Of a stretch of 64,000 nt of DNA, positions 33,769-42,060 are shown piece after piece. Origin of the DNA: Conchocele bisecta (taxonomy: Eukaryota > Mollusca > Bivalvia > Lucinida > Thyasiridae); the NCBI GenBank assembly GCA_029237695.1, contig CM055266.1, positions 12,851,805 to 12,915,804 of the forward strand, read 5' to 3'. Position numbers and translations under genes: made by a program. Below the pieces are notes generated by a model, which was given only the letters and a program-made list of their open reading frames with translations, was not told the DNA's origin and searched no databases. How positions within the stretch are numbered: position 1 is the stretch's first letter; the number at the start of each line of letters is the position of its first letter.

Positions 33769-36477
33769 GTCTCGTTTTTGTTTTGTTGTTGCCAGAAAAA
33801 GTCGTGTTGAACATTGGTAGATGTAGGTACATACAGAAACTTGTGAACAAGAATGGCAGTTCGAGCAACTTTCCATGTGATGTAAATACGAACGACAAAG
33901 CAGGTTTCTAGACATTTGTTGCTAGATAATGCATACGAGAACAACCTTGTATCTGGCATAGGAGACGTAGACTATCTAGCGGACAACGAAGGACACACCC
34001 ACCTCCAACCTTTGGAAGGATTACCAGCATTCGTAGACGATCTGTACGTGTTTGGCTATCTAGAAAGGGAAGAGTGTGTAGTAGTTGGATCTCGCGTACG
34101 ATGTACAACTGGGGAGCAAGGTTCTGCAAAATGTTGTGTATCGAAGATTGCTATAGCTGCGCGAGAAACCATCCGTCGTGGACAGAAACCTTTGCATACA
34201 GCTATAGTACACACTATTCGAATGAGACAGGACTCTGGAAACAGCGATATTCGAAACACCATTGCCCGTATATAGCAATGGACACATAGTAGAGCCCTAC
34301 ACGCCTGGAACAAAATACACTACAATATGCCTATGTTGGAAACAGATGTTCCCCGTTTGCAGTATTTGTGGCAAAGATTGCAGTGTCGGAAATCCCCATA
34401 GAAATTCTGGAAGCAGGATTGGACCCACTACAAAGGAGATTGCAACCGCAAAGTTTCGGTATATATTGCGTAGACTACACACGATAATTCTCCGGTGTAC
34501 TATATCGTGAAGCGTTGGTTCGACATTTGGTAGGCATGCACTGTTTCGTAGAGCAAGGGAACTTTCCCTCGAATATGGCCCCTTGGCATTCGAACGAAAA
34601 CTCTTCCGATACGATACATGCAACGATTTTCGACGATACGGACAACGTTGGCAACCACGTTTTTACCTGGATACAAAATGGAGACGGAAAGACAACTAGA
34701 ACACAATTGTACAACAAGGTAGTATCGAATTTCGAAGCTGGAGAAATACGAGAAAGCATAGGGGAGCATCTAGCAGACTACGCGGACTGTACCAACGAAC
34801 ATCTACGAAAAACCTTTGCATATCCAGACGTACAGAAACGCGGTTGTACTAGAATCGAGGTATCCGTGTATGCTTTCCAAGACGCATGCAGATGCTGTTG
34901 TGGAGGAGGCAAGAGGCGTGGTTTCTAGTGGCAGTCCCATATTTGTTGTACAACCACTACAAAGACAATGGAAAAATCTAGCAAAGAAGCTAGATAAATG
35001 TTTGGTACTCGGAGACAGACCATGTGGACAGACATGTGTTGCATGGTACGCACACACAGGTACTGGGCGTATCTCTGGGGTTCGTATTCGGCCTAGTGCT
35101 GCCACTGTGGAATATCCCCGGAGATGGGAGAGATCTATGGATTGGGCTGCTGCAGACTTTGGATTTCGTGCATGCCCAATATTCCGTGCAGATATATTGT
35201 CCACGGAAGACGGGGAGGTAGAAATATCTCCGCTACGTTGCCACACGAAGGCAAAATACTCTGCTACGATACTATGTGCCAGTCGACATCCATGCGAGAT
35301 TCGTGCAAGAGGGCCGGATGTAGATCTTGTAGAGATACTTGCACCAACGGATACAGTTTCTTGGGAGTGGAGAACTACGAAGTGCCACTCGACAGGAGTG
35401 GAAAAGCCTAGATACGAGCTTGTAGAGGTTCCAGAGATAGCTGCAGCGCGAACAATTTCTACACTATCTCCTCGCAATCGTGCACATATGATGGTACAGA
35501 TACGGAACGCAGAAGAGGCAGAAATATGGAGGCGTTCTACGCTTGCCAAAGAATTGGAATGCTATTCGAAAGGAGAATATACTAGGAGAAAAGAAGAGTT
35601 GGCCAAGTTGACAGATGCTGCAAAAGAACACGCGTTGCATGTGGACAATACAGAGTTGCGGAAGAAAACAGTACACAAGTTTCTTGGAGACAAAACTACA
35701 CAAAATATTTCCTCCATTGGCGACGGGAAAACGGTGTGGACAGTTCTGGGCTTTCGGCGAACGCAAACAAATATATACGTGGGGCCATGCACACGAGTCG
35801 CACTGTGGAAAGAGGATCTACAACCTATTTGTTTATGGCCAACGAGAGGACTTTCCAAGATTCTAGACAATTGTGCAGATGCGTTCGAGAACGAGGAACA
35901 GCTTGTGAAAGAAAGGAAACACACTAGATATCTGCATGCTTGGCTCTTCGTATTTGAGTCGGACAGAGCAGAGCGTTTGCAAAAGGAGGTTGCACCATCG
36001 TCTGGAACCCTATCGATGTAGTAGAGACTTCCGATCCCACACAGCTAGAAAGAATACAAAAATTGGCGGAAGCAACGGAGGAGTATGGGTGCACGGAGAA
36101 ACTGTATCGAAGAAACTGTTGTACAGAAAGACACCAAACAGTACAGAGACGTAGACGTGGAAGCAAGACTGTTCGGTTGCATTGGATACGCGAACACCAC
36201 GTACAGAGGTGCCAAGCGAACGATACTATTTCTAGTGGCTACGGACGAAGAAGGTGCACCAACAACTGGAGAGGAGATTCCGACCTACGGATATTTCCTG
36301 CAGCAAGCAGTGGACAACATCGGGATAGATCTTTCCACTGTACAGAATCCAATACGCTGCAGGATGGGAAAACCACCACAACACCTAGCAAGAAGAAGTC
36401 TAGATGGTTTGTCGTGTGTCCAGTTGCGGTACGAGATTTGTAGGGAACCCCACTTTTTCCATTTCGATAAAAAATAA
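33769..36477 (+). pseudogene. Unassigned large gene, copy 2 plus unique 3' end; Rep-like motif pattern
   Basis: Protein-like text runs almost continuously but changes frame. Segments: LLDNAYENNLVSGIGDVDYL to IARI (33910-34275); IVEPYTPGTKY; VGNRCSPFAVFVAKIAVSEI to DYTR-stop-FSGVLYREALVRH and on to CTRIEVSVYA (about 34306-34874); then a frame open from 34816 to 36021, with WYAHTGTGRISGVR and DFGFRACPIFRADI; then 36010-36477 in two frames (DPTQLERIQKLAEATEEYG; GAKRTILFLVATDEEGAP). Total about 890 codons. The TRTQLYNK...CTRIEVSVYA spacing (34695-34718, 34845-34874) resembles rolling-circle Rep_trans initiators, but I do not recognise the family and this is a weak pattern match. The sequence is less AT-rich than its surroundings, with no introns evident. 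Confidence 0.5.
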
Positions 36478-36566
36478 TCCCCCCCAAAAAAAAATGAAAA
36501 TGGCTACTGCATGTAGAACGGGTCGCGACTACCATAGTGCTGGTGCACGGAGTCGCTAGTTTCGTT

Positions 36567-36990
36567 TTATCCCTTCGGCGTACCGGACTGTTGGGTGGAG
36601 TGCACGAACTGGGCGTCGGGGTCTGTTTTGCTCTTCCAGAGTCTACGGGCATCTAGAGCCACGAATGTGAACAGTATTATGCAGCCCGTGTACGCCGCCA
36701 CAGAGAACCCCAGCCACCACTTCGTATTCTCTACGGTTCTCCAGATGTCGTGCACCTCCCGCTCGTCTTTCTTCGAACATTCGGAATCGGCATCGCCGGA
36801 AATCACATCCAACAGCCTGCGTTCCAGCGCATCCAATCGGCTCTCTCCAGACGTCTCTCCATATGTCGAACAGCCGCGTCGATTCGCCGAACGAGCTGGC
36901 GTTTCGCGCATCTTCTAGTAGATCCGTGGGGAACACGGTGGGGACCGCAAAAACCAAAAATGTAGTATACAGAAGTAGATTTTTCTTCTT
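36567..36990 (-). pseudogene. Small signal-peptide / single-TM protein, frameshifted
   Basis: On minus, a frame beginning near 36985 gives a hydrophobic leader (NLLLYTTFLVFAVPTVFP) then DLLEDARNASSFGES. The coding text then moves to another frame, ending at 36567, which contains SRLDALERRLLDVISGDAD (likely a short helix), KWWLGFSVAAYTGCIILFTF (a clear transmembrane segment), and a short basic-polar tail. The layout is that of a type I membrane protein of about 130 residues with one frameshift near a GAGAGAG run (about 36845). No family recognised. It converges on the large plus-strand gene, which ends 90 bp away across a C6/A9 tract (36478-36494). The shared composition suggests it belongs to the same element. 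Confidence 0.4.
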
Positions 36991-37153
36991 CTTCGGGTTT
37001 TGTTACTACGTTCTGCATCGACGGCGTTCCAGATTCTTCGAAGGCGAGTCGTGCCGATTCCATATTTTTCTTTCGTGTCGTCCGCAGACTCGACACCTCG
37101 AAGATTGAGAATATCTCGTATATCTTGTTCCGACAATTCTCGTTTCTGTGGCA
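36990..37153 (-). CDS. Small helix-turn-helix-like DNA-binding protein
   Basis: From ATG at 37153 (an in-frame upstream ATG is at 37166) the minus frame reads RELSEQDIRDILNLRG, a short acidic turn, then KYGIGTTRLRRIW, followed by a basic tail NKTRRRRK. The alternation of helix, turn and a second helix ending in R..R.IW is typical of small HTH proteins of mobile elements. The frame stays open past 36990 to 36915, overlapping the leader of the next minus-strand gene in another frame, so the true end is uncertain. It lies directly upstream of the TM protein on the same strand and may share a promoter. Specific family not known. Confidence 0.45.
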
Positions 37154-37169
37154 TTTCTTTTTCCACAAT

Positions 37170-37740
37170 AAAAAATAAACAAAATATATTTGTATATATC
37201 GCCCCTTAAGGTATCACTGTGCTAAATATAGTACACATCGGCCAGGGGGTATACTTTAGTAGTCCGGTATAAAAAAATAGTGCAGACGTTTTGAGGCCAC
37301 AGACCCAGTTTGCTTGTAAATCCTGATCCATTACAGCCCAATTTTACTTGAGAAACATGTTGGGGTGTTTTTAACACCAGTTTCCAGCAAATTTCTAGCA
37401 TTTAAAAGAAATTACTGAGCCTGCTTGTCACGTGATGTGAACACTACGTCACATGACACTTTGATGATAAACAATATGGCGGACAGGACAATGTTGAAAT
37501 TTTCTTTCTTAGGAGTAAGTGAACATATTGTTTAATTAGTGAAAATCCGGTGCAGACAGGTTGCAGGTTATGAACAGGTAGGTTCCACAGCATCCATACG
37601 AATAGTGAAAGTGTGAGAGAATGGCCATATTTGGAGGAATCGGTTAAGTTGTATAGTAAAACTAATTGGTGGTTGCTAGCCTATAAGCATTTCCGGGTCA
37701 TCAGTGGATGTCGTCTGCTTTCTTTTAAAACAATTATAAA
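37170..37740. other. No identifiable feature
   Basis: Right flank of the unusual element. AT content rises again after 37200. I looked for terminal repeats matching 31330 or 30120 and found none. AGTAGTCCGGTATAAAAA at 37258 resembles the Polinton-like terminus only in its first six bases. Confidence 0.35.
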
Positions 37741-37751
37741 CGGTTTTAATC

Positions 37752-38027
37752 ATGGCTACAGCAAGTCTTCTTAAGAGAACAAAGGACAGAATTGCTGGAA
37801 AATCAGTTTTATTTAATGAAAATGGTTGCATCAAGTGGGTCGGGATAACCACAGGTGTACGAGTCAAATATGGAAAGATTAAAGTTAAATTTCCAAATGA
37901 TGCAAGAACAAAATACTATTATACACATAGAGTAGCATTCATGTTACACCATAATGTGAAATACCCAGGCACCTTGAAATATCACATTTATGTGGTTGTT
38001 CCCTGTGTGTTAACCCGGCCCACCTGA
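37752..38027 (+). pseudogene. HNH / homing-endonuclease zinc-loop protein, N-terminal fragment
   Basis: ATG at 37752. The first 75 residues follow the pattern of HNH zinc-binding-loop homing endonucleases: ENGCIKWVG (about residues 23-31), a YGKIKV strand (about 40-45), and THRVAFMLHHN (about 58-68), where the HR..Y/F motif is expected. The downstream part that should carry the second Cys/His set (family pattern SHLC.N..CVNP.H) is missing; after residue 75 the frame reads an unrelated short tail and stops at 38027. Either the gene is truncated or a second exon follows that I cannot see. Such genes are common in bivalves and in large DNA viruses. No partner gene is obvious on this strand. Confidence 0.5.
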
Positions 38028-38029
38028 GT

Positions 38030-38765
38030 GCTGAGTCAACAATTATAAATAATTCTCGAAAGAATTGCCATAGCGAAAAGCGCTGTCTGAGCCATGCACT
38101 CGACGGCGTCACATATCCACCCTGTATCTGCTATAGTTCCTGTTTTATTAATTACGGTAAATTAACTGTATACCTATCTACATTATGTACATGTCTACAT
38201 ACTAATTACACAGATTTGAGATGCATCAGGGAGCCAGATGAGCCTGTTACTGACTAGTTCAGCCATATTAAAGTGGCGCGTCGGCTTTAATTGGCACTGT
38301 GTATTTGATTACTAACCGGTATCAAGTGTATAGCTCCCCAACAGGTAGCAACGTTTTTCTAAACATTATTTATTGACTCGGTTGATACTTGCAAACATTA
38401 TGACCAAATTTGGCTGCGCGATCAGGGTCTACGCCAGTACTTCTTGGCTACATTTTTCCAGAAAAAAATTCAAAATTTTAAATTTAGCAGAAATTATATC
38501 ATACCGCTGCAAGCTGTTTTCTGCTACTGTGTATTAATTGTAATAAGCACCCAGCTAAGGGAAGATGGAGTGAAAGTTGCAATTTAAGGCCGAAGGTAAA
38601 AAACATCGGATTCCCTGATACATCACAATTCTTACAGCACATATTGTTTCGAGCTATCACAATATGATATATTGTGAGTACTACATGGCTGCTCAGATAG
38701 TCAACTCTAATTATCAGTATGCACTTACAAGACTCTCAACCTTACATGTAGTGCGCTTTTCATAC
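38030..38765. other. No identifiable feature
   Basis: No reading frame or repeat recognised between the HNH fragment and the next minus-strand pseudogene. Confidence 0.35.
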
Positions 38766-38769
38766 ATAC

Positions 38770-39247
38770 TAGCAAGCAACATACTGGTGCTCGAGTAGAT
38801 GGGGCAGTTTTGCAAAGTCTGGTTTAGGATCTGTCATACCCTTGGCGTAATATAACTCAGAGTGTAGTTTGAATTTTCGTAATCGCGCGGCATACCTAGC
38901 TTTCTTTAGTTTACGCATTGTGGTCTGACACTTTTTCCGTACACGACTTTTCTCTATCTTCCGGATGTGCTTGATGACTGAAGAACCTTTTGTTAAGCTG
39001 GCCCCTACTGAGTCTGTTTTCAGTATTGTAGCATCCCAAAACCTAGGTTTAAGTTTAGAATTGTACCATGAATTCGACCGGGGAAATTGCGCGTGAATGT
39101 CGTTGATTTTGAATTTGATGTCTTGTACGCACGGTTTGCTGCTTCACATTTTTGAGTTGAAGTGAGTAATTTTGTACTGTCAATTGATTTAGGACCAAGG
39201 AAAGTTTCTATGCACCGTTTCAGAACAAGTACATCATCCTCCGTCAT
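38770..39247 (-). pseudogene. C-terminal part of a bivalve transposase-associated protein
   Basis: Minus frame from 39247 reads VLVLKRCIETFLGPKSI, then TQKCEAANRAYKTSNSKS, TTFTRNFPGRIHGTILN and LGFGMLQY. After a frameshift near 39020 it continues as SVGASLTKGSSVIKHIRKIE, a basic helix with KKCQTTMRKLKKARYAARLR, and a KPDFAKLPHLLEHQY tail. The KCEA.NR...PKS..F.RNF.GR pattern recurs in uncharacterised bivalve mobile-element proteins, possibly the C-terminus of a Mutator-like transposase; this is from memory and not certain. The 5' part is cut off exactly where the Helitron-like element ends (39247-39255), so that insertion disrupted it. Confidence 0.4.
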
Positions 39248-39293
39248 TTTTAGCTCGACTATTCGAAGAATAAGTAGAGCTTATGTTGTCACC

Positions 39294-39294
<1 letters not shown>

Positions 39295-39325
<31 letters not shown>

Positions 39326-39335
39326 ACCTTCACGC
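39295..39335. repeat. (GGCGTC)n microsatellite
   Basis: GGCGTCGGCGTC repeated about six times, next to the Helitron-like hairpin end. A complementary GACGCC run lies at 62599-62680. Confidence 0.95.
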
Positions 39336-40885
39336 CTTGGTTAAGGTTTTTTGTCAAGCTTGTATATGGAATACTACTGGCCCTACACCCACCATACTTG
39401 CACAACTTCATCTCCTAGTGATGTACATCAATAACCCCTGATCTATATTTGACCTTGACCTACATTTCCCCTTGAATTACTTGGTTAATTCCCCTTGGTT
39501 AAGGTTTTTAGTCAACCTTGGTTAAGGTTTTTAGTCAAGTTTGTATATGCAATACTACTGGCCGTACACCCACCATACTTGGACAACTTCATCTCCTAGT
39601 GATGCACATCAATAACCACTGATCTATATTTGACCTTGACCTACGTTTCCTCTTGAATTACTTACTTAATTCCCCTTGGTTAAGGTTTTTAGTCAACCTT
39701 GATTAAGTTTTTTTTTCAAGCTTGTACATTGAATACTATTGTGCATCCAGACACCATACTTCGACAACCTTTTTCTCATAGGTATGTACATCAATAACCC
39801 TGTGGATCTATATTTGACCTTGACCTACATTTCCTCTTCAATTACATTACTTAATTCCTTTTGGTTAAGGTTTTTAGTCAACCTTCTATATGGAATACTA
39901 CTGGCCCTACACCCACCATACTTGCACAACTTCATCTCCTAGTGATGTACATCAACAACCCCTGATCTATATTTGACCTTGACCTACATTTCCTCTTGAA
40001 TTACTTAATTCCCCTTGGTTAACGTTTTTAGTCAAGCTTGTAGATGGAATACTCCTGGCCCTACACCAACCATACTTGGACAACTTCATCTCCTGTGATG
40101 TACATCAACAACCCCTGACCTATATTTGACCTTGACCTACATTTAACCTTGAATTCCTTACTTAATTCCCTTGGTTAAGGTTTTTTACTCGACCTGGTTA
40201 AGCTTTTTACTCAAGCTTGTACATGGAATACTATTGTGCATACAGACACCATAATTGGACAACCTTTTCTCATAGTGATGTACATCAATAACCCCTGATC
40301 TATATTTGACCTTGACCTACATTTCCTCTTGAATTACTTACTTAATTCTCTTTGGTTAAGGTTTTTAGTCAAGCTTGTAGATGGAATACTCATGGCCCTA
40401 CACCAACCATACTTGGACAACTTCATCTCCTAGTGATGTACATCAACAACCCCTGACCTATATTTGACCTTGACCTACATTTAACCTTAATTCCCCTTGG
40501 TTAAGGTTTTTACTCAACCTTGGTTAAGGTTATTAGTCAAGCTTGTAGATGGAATACTATTGTGCATACAGACACCATACTTGGATAACTTTTTCTCATA
40601 GGGATGTACATCAATAACCCCTGACCTTTATTTTAACTTCACCTACATTTAACCTTCAATTACTTGGTTAATGTTTATAGTCAAGCTTGTATATGGAATA
40701 CTTCTGGGCCTACATCAACCATACTTGGACAACTTTATCTCCTAGTGATGTACATCAATAATCCCTAACCTATATTTGACCTTGACCTACTTTTATCCTT
40801 GGATTACTTAGTTATCTCCCCTTGGTTACGTTTTTTACTCAAGCTTGTATATGGAATACTCCTGGGCCTACAGCGACCATACTTG
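39336..40885. repeat. Minisatellite array A, ~155-185-bp units
   Basis: Unit: CCTTGGTTAAGGTTTTTAGT, CAAGCTTGTATATGGAATAC, CACCATACTTGGACAACTTC, GTGATGTACATCAATAACCC, then TTTGACCTTGACCTACATTT. About nine copies; TTTGACCTTGACCTAC lies near 39448, 39629, 39814, 39975, 40128, 40308, 40466 and 40776. There is alternation of two unit types, differing at GGCCCTACACC versus GTGCATACAGACACC. Confidence 0.9.
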
Positions 40886-42030
40886 GAAAACCACGCACCT
40901 ACGTCCAAGGTCAAGGTCACTGTTGAAGGTCAAAGGTCAAACCTATTGAAATTCCCTTCCGCTCTATATCTTCTACACCGATGCATGGATTATCAAATGG
41001 CTTGGCACAGATGTTTCTCATGATGAGAAGGTGTGTCGCAATCATTAACCACGCACCTACGTCCAAGGTCAAGGTCACAGTTGAAGGTCAAACCTATTGA
41101 AATTCCCTTCCGCTCTATATCTTCTACACCGATGCATGGATTATCAAATGCCTGGGCACAAATGTTTCTCAGGATGAGAAGGTGTATCGCGATTAATAAC
41201 CACGCACCTACATCCAAGGTCAAGGTCACAGTTGAAGGTCAAATGTCAAACATTTTGAAATTCCCAAATGGCTTGGCACAAATGTTTCTCACGATGAGAA
41301 GGTGTGTCGCGATTAATAACCACGCACCTATGTCCAAGGTCAAGGTCACTGTTGAAGGTCAAAGGTCAAACCTATTGAAATTCCCTTCCTCTCTATGTAT
41401 TCTACACCGATGCATGGATTATCAAATGGCTTGGCACAAATGTTTCTCATGATGAGAAGGTATGTCGCGATCAATAACCACGCACCTACGTCCAAGGTCA
41501 AGGTCACAGTTGAAGGTCAAAGGTCAAACCTATTGAAATTCCCTTCCGCTCTATATCTTCTACACTGATGCATGGATTATCAAATTGCTAACCACGCACC
41601 TACGTCCAAGGTCACAGTTGAAGGTCAAAGGTCAAACCTATTGAAATTCCCTTCCGCTCTATATCTTCTACACAGATGCATGGATTATCAAATGGCTTGG
41701 CACAAATGTTTCTCATGATGAGAAGGTGTGTCGCAATCATTAACCACGCACCTACGTCCAAGGTCAAGGTCACAGTTGAAGGTCAAAGGTCAAACCTATT
41801 GAAATTCCCTTCCGCTCTATATCTTCTACACCGATGCATGGATTATCAAATGCCTTGGCACAAATGTTTCTCAGGATGAGAAGGTGTGTCTCGATCAATA
41901 ACCACGCACCTACGTCCAAGGTCAAGGTCATAGTTTGAAGGTCAAAGGTCAAACCTATTGAAATTCCCTTCCGCTCTATATCTTCTACACCGATGCATGG
42001 ATTATCACACTATGCCCAGGGTCAAGGTCA
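40886..42030. repeat. Minisatellite array B, ~113-159-bp units
   Basis: Unit: AACCACGCACCTACGTCC, AAGGTCAAGGTCACAGTTG, AAGGTCAAAGGTCAAACC, TTGAAATTCCCTTCCGCTC, CGATGCATGGATTATCAAAT, GGCACAAATGTTTCTCA. Starts near 40889, 41048, 41199, 41317, 41476, 41589, 41741 and 41900. The two short intervals (41199 and 41476) lack inner blocks. Confidence 0.9.
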
Positions 42031-42060
42031 CAGACTTGATGCGTTTGAAACCTAAACGCT

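Larger units (their letters stand above)
39248..42060 (-). mobile_element. Helitron/HINE-like element with minisatellite core
   Basis: Read on minus, the 3' end is a hairpin, AGCTCTACTTATTCTTCGAATAG-type stem closing as CGAGCT, followed by AAAA (CTAA, a Helitron-style CTRR). Immediately inside lies (GGCGTC)n (39295-39330), then two long tandem arrays. The same hairpin + hexamer + array order occurs at 60030-62735. This is the architecture of bivalve pearl-type and HINE non-autonomous Helitrons. A 5' end was not identified; the boundary near 42060 is where the array stops. Confidence 0.6.

Noticed and set aside
34803..35549. 248-codon open frame on minus across copy 2 of the duplicated unit
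   Set aside because: It is antisense to the plus frame, which has coherent motifs on both sides. The Ser/His/Arg-rich text is typical of a shadow frame, and it is broken in copy 1 at the same places as the plus frame.
31541..36003. Duplicated unit as a complete integrated circular replicon
   Set aside because: The breakpoints lie within the gene and the single-copy flanks appear to continue the same coding region, which fits an internal duplication better. Kept only as an alternative.
31330..37170. Island as a herpesvirus- or parvovirus-derived copy
   Set aside because: I recognised no capsid, terminase, helicase or DNA polymerase motif of those groups in the readable segments, so I left the origin open.
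40799..41879. Repeated HAPTSKVKVTVEGQRSNLLK frames in array B
   Set aside because: They are produced by the minisatellite unit; frames shift between units and the strand is arbitrary.
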